Positions 48,465 through 57,740 of a stretch of 64,000 nucleotides of DNA are shown here, piece after piece (position 1 is the first letter of the stretch; each line of letters starts with the position of its first letter). The notes under the pieces were generated by a model, which saw nothing but the letters and a program-made list of their open reading frames with translations, was not told the DNA's origin and did not search any database. A program made the translations under genes and the position numbers. Origin of the DNA: Gordonia namibiensis NBRC 108229 (GTDB lineage Bacteria; Actinomycetota; Actinomycetes; Mycobacteriales; Mycobacteriaceae); assembly GCF_000298235.1 (NCBI RefSeq), contig NZ_BAHE01000009.1, positions 62,001-126,000 on the forward strand, written 5' to 3'.

Positions 48465-50660
48465 TCACGAATTGGTCTCCGGCCGACGACGATTGCGGTG
48501 CATCATCTGTCGTTGGTGATCGCGGACCTCTTCACCGGCGGCGGGGGAGGCCACCCAGCTGCCGTCGGTCTGCAGGACCCAACAACGGGTACGGGGGTCG
48601 AGCGCCGAGGCGAAGATGTCGTCGAGTTCGCCGGCGAGGCGTTTGTCGCGCACGTTCACCATCACCTCGACGCGACGATCGAGATTGCGATGCATCATGT
48701 CTGCGCTGCCGATCCAATACTCGTTCTGGGCACCGAAATGCAGAATCCGGGAGTGCTCGAGGAACTGGCCGAGGATCGATCGGACGTGGATGTTGTCGCT
48801 GACACCTTCCATCCCCGGTCGCAGGGCGCAGATGCCACGGACCACCACGTCGACCGGAACCCCGTTCTGCGAAGCGCGATAGAGCGCGTCGATCACCTGC
48901 TCGTCGACGAGCGCGTTCGCCTTCAGCCGCACGCGGGCACGGTCGTCGCCCGCGCGGAACAGCTCGATCTCGCGGTGGATGCGCTTGATGATCCCGGCCC
49001 GGATGCCCTGCGGGGCAACGAGGATGTTCCGGTACTCCTTCTTGCGGGAGTAACCGGTCAGCGTGTTGAACAGGTCGGTCAGGTCCGCGCCGATGTCGGG
49101 AGCGGCTGTCAGCAGGCCCACGTCCTCGTACAACCGCGCCGTCTTCGGGTTGTAGTTACCGGTGCCGATGTGGCAGTACCGCTTGATGGTCGAGCCCTCA
49201 CGCCGCACCACCAGACACGTCTTGCAGTGCGTCTTGAGACCCACGAGTCCGTAGACGACGTGCACGCCCGCCTGCTCGAGTTGGCGGGCCCACTTGATGT
49301 TGGCCTGCTCGTCGAAGCGGGCCTTGATCTCCACCAGCGCCACGACCTGCTTGCCCGCCTCGGCGGCGTCGATGAGCGCGTTGACGATCGGGGAGTCGCC
49401 CGAGGTGCGGTACAGCGTCTGCTTGATCGCGAGGACCTGGGGATCGGCTGCGGCCTGTTCGATGAAGCGCTGCACGCTCGTCGAGAACGAATCGTAGGGA
49501 TGGTGCACGAGGACGTCGCCCTCGCGCAATGTCGAGAAGACGCTCTTGGGCGTCTCCCGCTCGCCGAACGCCGGATGCGTGCCCGGCACGAACGGGCGGT
49601 CCTTCAGATGCGGCCGGTCGAGGTCGTAGAGCTCGAAAAGCGAAGACAGATCGAGCAAACCGGGCACCTGGATCACGTCGGCCGGGTTCACGTCGAGTTC
49701 GCGCAGCAACAATTCGAGCATGTGCTCGCTCATGTCGTCGGCCACCTCGAGTCGCACCGGCGAACCGAACCGGCGTCGGGCGAGTTCCCGCTCGAGTGCC
49801 TGCAGGAGGTCCTCGTCGCGATCCTCTTCGACCTCGAAGTCGGCGTTGCGGGTGATCCGGAAGGCGTGATGCTCAACGACTTCCATACCCGGGAACAGAG
49901 TCCCCAGGTTGGCGGCGATGAGGTGCTCCATCGGGAGGAACACCGCCTGTTTGGGACGCCCGTCATCGGTGCCGCGGTAGGGCACGAGCTGATCGACCCG
50001 GATGAAGCGATTCACATTGTCGGGGACCTTCACTCGCGCGAAGTGTTCGCCGCTCTCGGTGACGTCCTTGACGGTCACCGCAAGGTTCAACGACAGGCCG
50101 CTGATGTAGGGGAACGGGTGAGCCGGGTCGACGGCCAGCGGCGTCAGCACGGGGAAGACCTCGTCCTGGAAGTAATCGACCATGCGGGCGCGCTGCTCGT
50201 CGGTCAACTGCGACCAGGAGACGACATAGATGTCATTGGCTGCCAACGCCGGCCGGACGGAGTCGAGGAACACACGGGCATGGCGGTCGGCGATGCTCTG
50301 TGTGCGCCCGGCGATGCGCATCAACTGTTCGCGCGGGGACAACCCGTCGGCGGACCGGACCGACAGACCCGTCTCGTCACGACGCTTCAGGCCGGCGACC
50401 CGCACCATGAAGAACTCGTCGAGGTTGGAGGCGAAGATGGCGAGGAACTTCGCGCGCTCGAGCAACGGCAGCGAGGTGTCCTCGGCGAGGGCCAGCACCC
50501 GGGAGTTGAAGTCGAGCCAACTCAATTCGCGGTTCAGGTACCGGTCCTCGGGCAGATCCGCGGATTCGTCGGGGACGAGGGTTGCGGCCGGCGGTGCATT
50601 GGGGATCGGCGTGGTCGTGACCGTCGTGGTCGTCGATGAGGTCTCGTCGGCAGGGCTCAC
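48465..50660 (-). CDS. ppk1: Polyphosphate kinase 1
   Basis: 731 residues. It builds polyphosphate from ATP reversibly. The N-domain starts [21 protein letters not shown] and [20 protein letters not shown]. The phosphorylated histidine lies in [25 protein letters not shown]. The C-domains include [22 protein letters not shown] and [17 protein letters not shown]. The extra N-terminal Thr-rich stretch of about 30 residues is not part of the enzyme core. It is the first gene of the ppk1-mutT1 unit and lies opposite cofC by direction of neighbours. Confidence 0.97.
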   Translation of the reverse strand: MSPADETSSTTTTVTTTPIPNAPPAATLVPDESADLPEDRYLNRELSWLDFNSRVLALAEDTSLPLLERAKFLAIFASNLDEFFMVRVAGLKRRDETGLSVRSADGLSPREQLMRIAGRTQSIADRHARVFLDSVRPALAANDIYVVSWSQLTDEQRARMVDYFQDEVFPVLTPLAVDPAHPFPYISGLSLNLAVTVKDVTESGEHFARVKVPDNVNRFIRVDQLVPYRGTDDGRPKQAVFLPMEHLIAANLGTLFPGMEVVEHHAFRITRNADFEVEEDRDEDLLQALERELARRRFGSPVRLEVADDMSEHMLELLLRELDVNPADVIQVPGLLDLSSLFELYDLDRPHLKDRPFVPGTHPAFGERETPKSVFSTLREGDVLVHHPYDSFSTSVQRFIEQAAADPQVLAIKQTLYRTSGDSPIVNALIDAAEAGKQVVALVEIKARFDEQANIKWARQLEQAGVHVVYGLVGLKTHCKTCLVVRREGSTIKRYCHIGTGNYNPKTARLYEDVGLLTAAPDIGADLTDLFNTLTGYSRKKEYRNILVAPQGIRAGIIKRIHREIELFRAGDDRARVRLKANALVDEQVIDALYRASQNGVPVDVVVRGICALRPGMEGVSDNIHVRSILGQFLEHSRILHFGAQNEYWIGSADMMHRNLDRRVEVMVNVRDKRLAGELDDIFASALDPRTRCWVLQTDGSWVASPAAGEEVRDHQRQMMHRNRRRPETNS

Positions 50661-50796
50661 CCGTCAATCATGGCCCAAACTCACCGCGCGTGGCATGGGT
50701 CGAAGGCCGGAACCTCGGCGCCGGCGGCTCGATGTCCGAATCTGCATGGCGCGACAGGCTGAATCGCGCACGCTCAGATGCGTCGCAGAGCAACCG

Positions 50797-51585
50797 TCAC
50801 AGACGACTCAGAGCGTCGGCGGTGTGGGGGCCGAGACCGAGCGAGCGGGCGGCGTCGAGATCGGTTGCCGTGTCGACGTCCGTCCGCAGATCGGTCCATC
50901 GCGTGTGCGCGGGGTCGAGTTCGACGGCCCCGGCGGCCCGGTGCGCCGCAGCCGATCCCGGGCCGAAACGCGGTGCGTCGTCGAATGCTCCGGGGTCGTC
51001 GGGGGTGAAGGTGCCGTGCAGCAGCACGGTGCCGCTCCCGTCGCGGTCGGTGAGGAAACTGAGGCGGTGTGCGGGTGCCTCGTGCAGGACCTCGCGCAGC
51101 GAACCGCTCGTCGCAGCGGGCAGATCGGCCTGGACGAACACGACCCGTGTGGAATCGGGCCACGTCTCACGCGCCCACCGCGCACCGTGACCGAAGGCGA
51201 CGTTGAGCCCCGAGCCCGCGGTCGGAGAGACCACCTCGGGCAGCCCGTGGGTACCCGCGCGCTGCGCGGCGGCGAGTACGTCGTCGTCGGGGCTCACGAC
51301 CACGACCCTCGAGACGCCGGCACCGCGCAACGCCTCGACGGTGTCGAGGAACATCGCGAGGACCAGCGAGCTGCGGGTCGTCGGGTCGTCGTGGCCGAAG
51401 GCGGTCGCGAGCGTCGCCGCCAGCCTCGACTTCGCACGATGCAGACTCTTGACCGCCAGTACGGCCGCGACCGTCGCCCCGCCGGCCGCGGGGCTCCCCG
51501 AGGCGGCGCTGAGGTCGACGCTCAGGTCGACGGCGCTGTGGTCCATGCTGACCATCATGGTCCACCGCGGGACCGTGGGTGACAT
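50797..51585 (-). CDS. cofC: CofC/FbiD: phosphoenolpyruvate or 2-phospholactate guanylyltransferase
   Basis: 262 residues as drawn; starts at 51558, 51555 or 51546 would shorten it by 9-13 and none has a good ribosome site. The nucleotidyltransferase fold shows AAVLAVKSLHRAKSRLA at the start, FVQADLPAATSGSL in the middle and RFGPGSAAAHRAAGAVELD near the end. It guanylates the lactyl-side precursor of coenzyme F420; the mycobacterial enzyme prefers phosphoenolpyruvate. It diverges from gpsA, as Rv2983 does. Other F420 genes (fbiA, B, C) are not in the window. Confidence 0.92.
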   Translation of the reverse strand: MSPTVPRWTMMVSMDHSAVDLSVDLSAASGSPAAGGATVAAVLAVKSLHRAKSRLAATLATAFGHDDPTTRSSLVLAMFLDTVEALRGAGVSRVVVVSPDDDVLAAAQRAGTHGLPEVVSPTAGSGLNVAFGHGARWARETWPDSTRVVFVQADLPAATSGSLREVLHEAPAHRLSFLTDRDGSGTVLLHGTFTPDDPGAFDDAPRFGPGSAAAHRAAGAVELDPAHTRWTDLRTDVDTATDLDAARSLGLGPHTADALSRL

Positions 51586-51671
51586 TCCGGGTCGGTCAGC
51601 GGGGGAGTGGCATTAGGGTGGGCTGGTAGTCGTTCGGTCCGGTGAAACGGACCCGGGGCAGGAGGAGTGCG

Positions 51672-52679
51672 GTGCGCGCGGCGGTCATGGGTGCTGGTTC
51701 CTGGGGTACGGCGGTGGCGAAGGTCCTCGTCGACGCGGGGACCGAGACGGTCATCTGGGCGCGACGCGCCGAACTGGCCGATGCGATCAACTCCGAACAC
51801 GTCAATCCGAACTATCTGTCGGACATCACGCTTCCCGGGGAACTCACTGCGACCAGCGACCCGGTCGAGGCCCTGAGCGGCGCCGACATCGTCGTCTGCG
51901 GGGTGCCGTCGCAGTCCCTGCGGGAGAACCTCAAGCAGTGGACCCCGCACATCGGCTCCGATGCGTCGCTGGTGTCGCTGGCCAAGGGCATCGAGACCAG
52001 CACGCTGCTGCGGATGAGCGAGGTCATCGCCGAGGTCACCGGCGTCGCCGACGACCGCATCGCCGTTCTCACCGGGCCCAACCTCGCGCACGAGGTCGCC
52101 GAAGGGCAGCCCGCGGCGACGGTCATCGCCTGCACCGACGAGTCCCGTGCGGTCACCCTGCAGAGTGCCTTCAGCACTCGCTACTTCCGCCCATACACCA
52201 ACACCGACGTCATCGGCTGCGAGATCGGTGGCTCGGCGAAGAACGTGATCGCGCTGGCGTGCGGTATCGCGAGCGGCGTCGGCTTCGGCCAGAACACCCT
52301 CGCCACGATCATCACCCGCGGTCTCGCCGAGACCATCCGCCTCGGCGTTGCCGTCGGCGCGGAGATCGAGACGCTCGCCGGACTCGCGGGTGTGGGCGAC
52401 CTGGTCGCGACCTGTTCGTCCCCGCTGTCGCGGAACCGGACCTTCGGCGCACGGCTGGGCGAGGGAGCGACGATGGCCGAGGCGCAAGCAGCCACCAACG
52501 GACAGGTCGCCGAGGGCGTGAAGTCGTGTTCGTCGGTGCGCGCGCTCGCCGAGAAGCATCAGGTCCCGATGCCGCTCACGGATGCTGTGCACAAGGTGTG
52601 CCACGACGGGCAGTCGGTCGCCGACGCCATCAACTCACTGCTCGGCCGCAGAGCCAAGCCGGAGATCTACCGGGACTGA
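51672..52679 (+). CDS. gpsA: Glycerol-3-phosphate dehydrogenase [NAD(P)+]
   Basis: 335 residues. It supplies sn-glycerol 3-phosphate for phospholipids. The NAD motif is [15 protein letters not shown]. The catalytic lysine segment is [22 protein letters not shown], and [23 protein letters not shown] is a family signature. GTG 51672 has a strong AGGAGG site; GTG 51642 would add ten residues. A TAGGGT -10 box at 51614-51619 implies a leader of about 45 nt. In mycobacteria ddlA follows; here it does not. Confidence 0.96.
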   Translation: MRAAVMGAGSWGTAVAKVLVDAGTETVIWARRAELADAINSEHVNPNYLSDITLPGELTATSDPVEALSGADIVVCGVPSQSLRENLKQWTPHIGSDASLVSLAKGIETSTLLRMSEVIAEVTGVADDRIAVLTGPNLAHEVAEGQPAATVIACTDESRAVTLQSAFSTRYFRPYTNTDVIGCEIGGSAKNVIALACGIASGVGFGQNTLATIITRGLAETIRLGVAVGAEIETLAGLAGVGDLVATCSSPLSRNRTFGARLGEGATMAEAQAATNGQVAEGVKSCSSVRALAEKHQVPMPLTDAVHKVCHDGQSVADAINSLLGRRAKPEIYRD

Positions 52680-52715
52680 GGCCGTCGAACCGGGGCCGCG
52701 GAATCCGACGGCAGG

Positions 52716-53366
52716 TCAGCCGAAGTCGAGTGGGCCGCGATCGAGGGTCTGGTCGATGAGACCCGAGATGTCGGTGATCGGACCGTTCCCGGCGTTCGAC
52801 GGAACCCACAGCGCGACGTAGGGGCGATGGTCGACGCACACGTAGGCCTGACCGGAACCGTCGACGGTGTCGGTGATGAACCACTGCACACCGGCCTGGC
52901 CCGCGGCGTGGATCTCCTGGAGGTTGCTAGTCGGGGACAGTTCCGCCGGCCGGGTCACCCCACAGCGGAGAGTCAGATCGTCGCCGGACCCCTCCGCGGG
53001 CCAGGACGCCCGATCCCCGGAGATCTCCTTGTCGCCGAACCCCTCGAATGTCTGCGGCACCGCCTCGAGCAGCCGAGTGCAGTCCGCCGATGCACTCCCG
53101 TCGGCTGCATAGGACTCGACGGGGTTCACCGCATCGGGGCGCAGAGCGGCGAACGCGATGAAACCTGCGATCACCATGATCGGGATGGCGACGAGGGTCG
53201 CGATGAGCGCAGGACTCAGCCGGGAATAGGTGCCGTAGCGTTCGTCGGCGGTGGGGTCCTCGGTGGCCACGGCGTCATCATCACCGGCAGAGTCGTCGGC
53301 AACCGGGTCGTCCGCCTTGTCGTCCACGGGATCCTGCGGGGTGTCATCCGAACCTGCTGACGTCAC
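52716..53366 (-). CDS. DUF3515 membrane-anchored protein
   Basis: 216 residues. A very acidic N-terminus (about 1-45) is followed by one membrane helix (ALIATLVAIPIMVIAGFIAFAAL, about 53-75) and an extracytoplasmic domain with conserved cysteines (ADCTRLLEAVPQ, LRCGVTRP, AYVCVDHRPY). This matches the DUF3515 family, found next to thiL and ddl in Mycobacteriales (Rv2980). Function unknown; the topology suggests a type II membrane protein with disulfides outside. Confidence 0.88.
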   Translation of the reverse strand: MTSAGSDDTPQDPVDDKADDPVADDSAGDDDAVATEDPTADERYGTYSRLSPALIATLVAIPIMVIAGFIAFAALRPDAVNPVESYAADGSASADCTRLLEAVPQTFEGFGDKEISGDRASWPAEGSGDDLTLRCGVTRPAELSPTSNLQEIHAAGQAGVQWFITDTVDGSGQAYVCVDHRPYVALWVPSNAGNGPITDISGLIDQTLDRGPLDFG

Positions 53367-53424
53367 GCCACCACATTAGGAGCCATGGAGGTCCGGGCCG
53401 ACGCCGGGACCTGCAGAACCGGAC

Positions 53425-53670
53425 CTAGCGGGTGTTGGAGACCACCGGGCAGGTCAGGGTGCGGGTGATCCCGTCGACCTTCTGGATCTGAGGGACCACG
53501 TTCTCGGTGAGCTGCGTGGCATCGGCGGCATCCACTCGGACGATCACGTCGTAGGGTCCGCTGACCTCTTCGGACGAGGCGACCCCCGAGATCTCGGCGA
53601 TCGTCGCCGCTGCCAGGGCGGCTCTCCCGACCTCGGTCTGGATCAGTATGTATGCCTGAACCACGGACAT
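53425..53670 (-). CDS. Stand-alone Lrp/AsnC effector (RAM) domain protein
   Basis: 81 residues: VQAYILIQTEVGRAALAAATIAEI... EVSGPYDVIVRVDAADATQL...GITRTLTCPVV. This is the complete alpha-beta ligand domain of Lrp/AsnC regulators without the DNA-binding helix-turn-helix. Such proteins bind amino acids as oligomers and may modulate partners. ATG 53670 is preceded by AGAGG. It diverges from thiL and corresponds to the small protein near Rv2979c/thiL in actinobacteria. Confidence 0.9.
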   Translation of the reverse strand: MSVVQAYILIQTEVGRAALAAATIAEISGVASSEEVSGPYDVIVRVDAADATQLTENVVPQIQKVDGITRTLTCPVVSNTR

Positions 53671-53838
53671 CCTCTCCGTTTGTGCCCCATCGCCGACACG
53701 GCTGCCGAATCCGGCGGCCATGGCCCTGCGCGGCGAACAGCGTTCGCCGTGAGCCCAATACACTGTGGCACACATTGTCACCGACAAACCCGCTCGCGCG
53801 CGACTCAAAGCGGACCGGACGAGAGTGAGACCCGACAA

Positions 53839-54909
53839 GTGACCTCCGACGACGTCGGCACAGACAGATCCGACTCCGTCGGCATAGACAGGTCCGACTC
53901 GGTCGGTATAGACAGGTCCGACTCCGTAGGGGAGATCGGCGAGCGGGCCGTGATCGCGGCACTCACTGCGGCGGCGACCGCAGCCGGACCGGCCGACGAC
54001 ATCGTGATCGGCTCGGGCGACGACGCAGCGGTCCTCGACATCGGCGGCTCGGCGGTCATCAGCACCGACACCGTGGTCGAGGGACGGCATTTCCGGTTCG
54101 ACTGGTCGACGCCGCAGCAGATCGGTGCACGGGCGGTGGTCCAGAGTTCGGCCGACGTCGCCGCGATGGGCGGCCGGACGACGGGGCTGGTCGTGTCCAT
54201 CGCCTGCCCGGCTGCGACGCCCGTGGGCGTCATACTCGACCTCAACGACGGTGTCGTCGGCGCCGCACACGCGCTGGGCGCACGTGTTCTCGGTGGCGAC
54301 CTGGTGGCGGCGGAGCAGGTGGTCGTGAGCGTCACCGCGGTCGGGGCCCTCGAGGGTCGACGGCCGGTGTCCCTGGGTGGTGCCCGTCCCGGGGACGTGC
54401 TCGCCGTGAGTGGTTCGCTGGGCGCGAGCGCTGCCGGTCTCGCGGTGTTGTCCACGCCCGGCGTCGACGATTCGCACTGGCCGGAAGTCGTTGCTCTACA
54501 CCGTGTTCCGATGCCCGATCTGAGTCAGGGTCCCGTCGCGGCCGCTTCCGGAGCGCATGCGATGACCGACATCTCCGACGGTCTCGTCGAAGAGCTCATC
54601 ACCATGTCGCGGGCCGCGGACGTGGCCATGGTCGTCGAGGTGGACGCCGTACCGCGACGACCCGATCTGGCCCGGCTGGCAACAGAACTCGGAGCCGATG
54701 TGGACGAATGGGTTCTGACCGGCGGCGAGGATCATCACCTGCTTGGGGCCTTCGACGCCGCATCCGTGCCCGACGGGTGGACCGTGATCGGAACGGTCCG
54801 CACGGCCACATCATCGACCCCGGAGGTGTGGGTCGACGGTCGGCGCGTCGGTGGGCCCGACGGACCAGACTTGCACGGGTGGCAGTCGTTCGCCGCTCCG
54901 CGCGGATGA
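53839..54909 (+). CDS. thiL: Thiamine-monophosphate kinase with repeat-bearing N-terminus
   Basis: 356 residues. It phosphorylates thiamine monophosphate to the active diphosphate. The ATP/metal motifs are GSGDDAAVLDIGG and ISTDTVVEGRHF; further signatures are ARAVVQSSADVAAMGG and MTDISDGLVEEL. The enzyme proper starts about residue 32 (GEIGERAVIAAL). Before it are three tandem copies of an eight-residue unit of the form G-x-DRSDSV, coded by 24-bp DNA repeats. GTG 53839 was chosen; if translation instead starts later, the repeats would be untranslated, but they keep frame. Confidence 0.93.
   Translation: MTSDDVGTDRSDSVGIDRSDSVGIDRSDSVGEIGERAVIAALTAAATAAGPADDIVIGSGDDAAVLDIGGSAVISTDTVVEGRHFRFDWSTPQQIGARAVVQSSADVAAMGGRTTGLVVSIACPAATPVGVILDLNDGVVGAAHALGARVLGGDLVAAEQVVVSVTAVGALEGRRPVSLGGARPGDVLAVSGSLGASAAGLAVLSTPGVDDSHWPEVVALHRVPMPDLSQGPVAAASGAHAMTDISDGLVEELITMSRAADVAMVVEVDAVPRRPDLARLATELGADVDEWVLTGGEDHHLLGAFDAASVPDGWTVIGTVRTATSSTPEVWVDGRRVGGPDGPDLHGWQSFAAPRG
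53857..53928 (+). repeat. 24-bp tandem repeat, three copies, in thiL N-terminus
   Basis: Units at 53857, 53881 and 53905, each of the form GGCATAGACAGGTCCGACTC plus GGTC or CGTA, with two to four differences. The frame is kept and codes G-(T/I)-D-R-S-D-S-V three times. Confidence 0.9.
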
Positions 54910-54967
54910 TGTGCCGAATCCGCGCGGTTCCGCCACCGGAACCGCCGCGCTCCACGACACTGTGGAC

Positions 54968-56332
54968 ATGGACTCGCGATCCGATTCCGCTGGCGAGACA
55001 TCGTCGTCGATCCTCCTCGCGACCGTCGTCAACCCGGCCGGACTGACGCTGGCGAAGACGGTCACCCCGGAACGCGTGCCGGTGTTCGCATCGGTCGGTC
55101 TCGGTGCCAGCCCGTCGTGGCACGCCTTCGCCATCGACCAGACCGGGATCGCGTTCAGCGACGACGTCGGGGTGGTGGGGGACCAGCGCATCCGGATCGA
55201 TCTCGATGCGCGGGTGGATCTGGACCCGACGCTGAGTTGGGCGCCCGGAGAGTTCTTCGGCCTCACCGGGGATCCGGTGCCGCAGTGTGCCCGTGGCACC
55301 TTGCGACGTGTCGTCGCCGAACTGGCCGACGCCGGTCTGCACGCCATGGTGGGTCACGAACTCGAGTTCGTTCTCGTCGCCGCGGACGGATCGCCGCTGC
55401 CGTCTGCTCCGTGGACCCCGTACGGCGCGGTCGGGCTGCTGGAGTACGAGGAGTTCGTGCGGGACGTTCTCGTGTCATGCCGTGCCGTGGGCATCAGCGT
55501 CGAACAGTTGCATCCTGAGCACGCGCGATGGCAGTTCGAGGTCTCTCTCGGCCCGGCGGACCCCGTCACCGCCGCTGATCGGCTCGTGCTCTCGCGGCTC
55601 ATCATCTGTCGCATCGCCCGCAAGCACGGTCTGCGCGCGAGCTTCTCGCCGAAGCCCTTCGCCGACGAAGCAGGATGCGGGGCCCATCAACATGTCTCGT
55701 TGTACCGCGGAGATCAGCCACTGTTCTCGGGCGGGCCCGACGCGGCCGGGATGACGCCCGACGGCGCGCACGCACTCGCCGGCATCGTCGATGCGCTCCT
55801 CGAACTGCAGGGTGTGCTGTGCGGCTCGGTGGTGTCCGGGCTGCGCATGCTGCCCGGTCAGTGGGCGGGCGCGCACGTCTGCTGGGGTGTGGAGAACCGC
55901 GAAGCGGCGGTGCGGCTGGTCCGCGCGGACTCGGCGCACGACGTGAGTGTTGGTGGGGCGCAAAAGGATACCTCGAATACCCGGGGCCGAGGTGCCAACA
56001 TCGAGGTAAAGATCACCGACCCGTCTGCGAACGTCTACTTCGCCACCGCCGCCATCCTCGGCGCGGCGGCGGCCGGCATCGAGCGGGAGGCCACCCTGCC
56101 GCCGGAGGTCGGTGTCGACCCGCGCACCCGTACAGCCGGGGAACGAACACTGCTCTCCACCGACCAGGGGGAGGTCGTCGACCGGATGGACGTGTCGCCG
56201 CTGCTGCGCGGGATTCTGGGCGACCCGGCGGTCGATGCGCTCGTGGCGGTCCGTCGGTACGAGGTCATCCACATACCGGATCACACTCCCGAAGCACTCA
56301 CCGAACGGTTCCGGCTGGCCTGGAGCGTGTGA
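54968..56332 (+). CDS. Glutamine synthetase-family protein of unknown specificity
   Basis: 454 residues from ATG 54968; GTG 54911, directly after thiL, is an alternative. The GS catalytic barrel is visible: GHELEFVLVAADG (metal-binding glutamates), EVSLGPADPVTAADRL, then the ATP/ammonia-side FSPKPFADEAGCGAHQHVSLY. Instead of the strict GlnA signature it reads like the gamma-glutamyl-amine ligase branch (GlnA3/GlnA4, PuuA-type). No adenylylation-site tyrosine signature is apparent. Likely reaction: ATP-dependent joining of glutamate to an amine. The substrate is not deducible. Confidence 0.8.
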   Translation: MDSRSDSAGETSSSILLATVVNPAGLTLAKTVTPERVPVFASVGLGASPSWHAFAIDQTGIAFSDDVGVVGDQRIRIDLDARVDLDPTLSWAPGEFFGLTGDPVPQCARGTLRRVVAELADAGLHAMVGHELEFVLVAADGSPLPSAPWTPYGAVGLLEYEEFVRDVLVSCRAVGISVEQLHPEHARWQFEVSLGPADPVTAADRLVLSRLIICRIARKHGLRASFSPKPFADEAGCGAHQHVSLYRGDQPLFSGGPDAAGMTPDGAHALAGIVDALLELQGVLCGSVVSGLRMLPGQWAGAHVCWGVENREAAVRLVRADSAHDVSVGGAQKDTSNTRGRGANIEVKITDPSANVYFATAAILGAAAAGIEREATLPPEVGVDPRTRTAGERTLLSTDQGEVVDRMDVSPLLRGILGDPAVDALVAVRRYEVIHIPDHTPEALTERFRLAWSV

Positions 56333-56370
56333 CCGGCGCGGGTGGGCACGGACTGCTGTCGGTACGTGGC

Positions 56371-56376
56371 TAGAGT
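56371..56376 (+). promoter_or_regulatory. -10 box of gamma carbonic anhydrase gene
   Basis: TAGAGT lies 6 nt before ATG 56383, leaderless. Confidence 0.6.
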
Positions 56377-56382
56377 CTCGGT

Positions 56383-56904
56383 ATGGCGATCTACGCACTC
56401 GACGACCGCGAGCCCGTTCTGGGCAACGACACCTATGTCCATCCCGATGCGGTGGTGATCGGAGCCGTCACTCTCGGCGACGGCGTCTCGGTGTGGCCTG
56501 GGGCCGTCCTGCGCGGCGACTACGGCACCATCACCGTCGGCGAGCGCAGCAACATCCAGGACGGCACGGTCATCCACTGCACCGTCTTCGAACCGACCGT
56601 GATCGGTGCGCGCTGCGTCGTCGGACACAACGCGCACATCGAGGGCGCGACCATCGGCGACGACTGCCTCATCGCCTCCGGCTCGGTGGTCCTCAACGGT
56701 TCGACGATCGGCAACGGCGCGATCGTCGGAGCCGGCGCCGTCGTCCCGTTCAAGTTCGACGTGCCGCCGCGCCGCATGGCTCTCGGCGTGCCCGCGCGCC
56801 TGCGGGAGAACTACGAGGTCCCCGAAGGCCACACCGACCTCAACAGCGAAATGTACTTCCAGAACGCCCAGTACTACCGCAAATCGCTGCGGCGACTCGA
56901 CTGA
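56383..56904 (+). CDS. Gamma-class carbonic anhydrase / hexapeptide-repeat protein
   Basis: 173 residues of left-handed beta-helix hexapeptide repeats (VVIGAVTLGDGVSVWPGAVLRGD and on). The zinc histidines of gamma carbonic anhydrase-like proteins are in VIHCT and VVGHNAHIEG (three His in all), and the conserved RGD is present. The catalytic loop glutamates of Cam are not all visible, so activity is uncertain, as for many YrdA/PaaY-like proteins. It forms a probable unit with ung, 39 nt downstream. Confidence 0.88.
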   Translation: MAIYALDDREPVLGNDTYVHPDAVVIGAVTLGDGVSVWPGAVLRGDYGTITVGERSNIQDGTVIHCTVFEPTVIGARCVVGHNAHIEGATIGDDCLIASGSVVLNGSTIGNGAIVGAGAVVPFKFDVPPRRMALGVPARLRENYEVPEGHTDLNSEMYFQNAQYYRKSLRRLD

Positions 56905-56943
56905 CCGAATGACCACACCGATGGGACCGATGGGGAGACCGGA

Positions 56944-57627
56944 GTGACCGCACCGACCAAACCGCTCGCCGAGATCATCGACCCCGGCTGGGCCGAGGCC
57001 CTCGCCCCGGTCGAGCCGATCATCACCGAGATGGGCCAGTTCCTGCGCAACGAGATCGCCGAGGGACGCCGCTATCTGCCCGCCGGGCAACACATCCTGC
57101 GGGCCTTCACCCGGCCGATCGACGACGTGCGCGTGCTCATCGTCGGGCAGGACCCGTACCCGACCCCGGGACATGCTGTCGGACTGAGCTTCTCCGTGGC
57201 CCCCGACGTACGTCCGATCCCGCGATCACTGGCCAACATCTACACCGAGTACTGCTCCGACCTCGGGTATCCGATGCCGAGCAACGGCGACCTCACCCCG
57301 TGGGCCGACAACGGCGTGCTGTTGCTGAACCGCGTCCTGACGGTCGCGCCCGGGGAGCCCGCGTCTCATCGCAAGAAGGGCTGGGAAACGGTCACCGAAT
57401 GCGCGATCAAGGCGCTCGTCGCCCGCGACGAACCGCTCGTCGCGATCCTTTGGGGCAAGGACGCCGCCTCGCTGCAGGAATGGTTGCCCGACGTCCCGAC
57501 CATCGTCTCCGCACACCCGTCCCCGCTGTCCGCATCGCGCGGATTCTTCGGATCGCGCCCGTTCAGCCGGGCCAACGAGGAACTCGCCGATCTCGGCGCC
57601 GACCCGGTGGACTGGCGATTGCCCTGA
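56944..57627 (+). CDS. ung: Uracil-DNA glycosylase
   Basis: 227 residues, family 1. It removes uracil from DNA, important in a GC-rich genome prone to cytosine deamination. The water-activating loop is [18 protein letters not shown] (Asp in GQDPYP), and the uracil/DNA-intercalating loop is [21 protein letters not shown] 56944 follows GGGGAG. It matches Rv2976c next to thiL. The dispersed repeat element follows 4 nt after the stop. Confidence 0.97.
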   Translation: MTAPTKPLAEIIDPGWAEALAPVEPIITEMGQFLRNEIAEGRRYLPAGQHILRAFTRPIDDVRVLIVGQDPYPTPGHAVGLSFSVAPDVRPIPRSLANIYTEYCSDLGYPMPSNGDLTPWADNGVLLLNRVLTVAPGEPASHRKKGWETVTECAIKALVARDEPLVAILWGKDAASLQEWLPDVPTIVSAHPSPLSASRGFFGSRPFSRANEELADLGADPVDWRLP

Positions 57628-57631
57628 CCCT

Positions 57632-57706
57632 CGCTCCCTGAGGTGCGATAGCGGCCCCTCGCTCCCTGAGGTGTGAGGTGCTTCGCTCGCACCTCAGGGA
57701 GCGAGG
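57632..57706. repeat. Dispersed intergenic repeat, copy 3 (compact hairpin form)
   Basis: CTCGCTCCCTGAGGTG occurs twice in direct orientation (57630 and 57658 regions). The second is followed after GTGAGGTGCTTCG by CTCGCACCTCAGGGAGCGAG, giving a stem of about 20 bp. The long internal part of copies 1, 2 and 4 (GATAGCGACGAGCCACG) is reduced to GATAGCGG. It lies between convergent ung and the enoyl-CoA hydratase gene and may serve as their terminator. Confidence 0.85.
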
Positions 57707-57740
57707 ACGTGCGTCTCTCGCACGCCGGCGAGCTTGAGAC

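Noticed and set aside
48498-50639. 713-codon open frame on the plus strand
   Set aside because: It is antisense to ppk1, which has all catalytic motifs. The translation is rich in His/Asp/Val/Arg, typical of a GC shadow frame.
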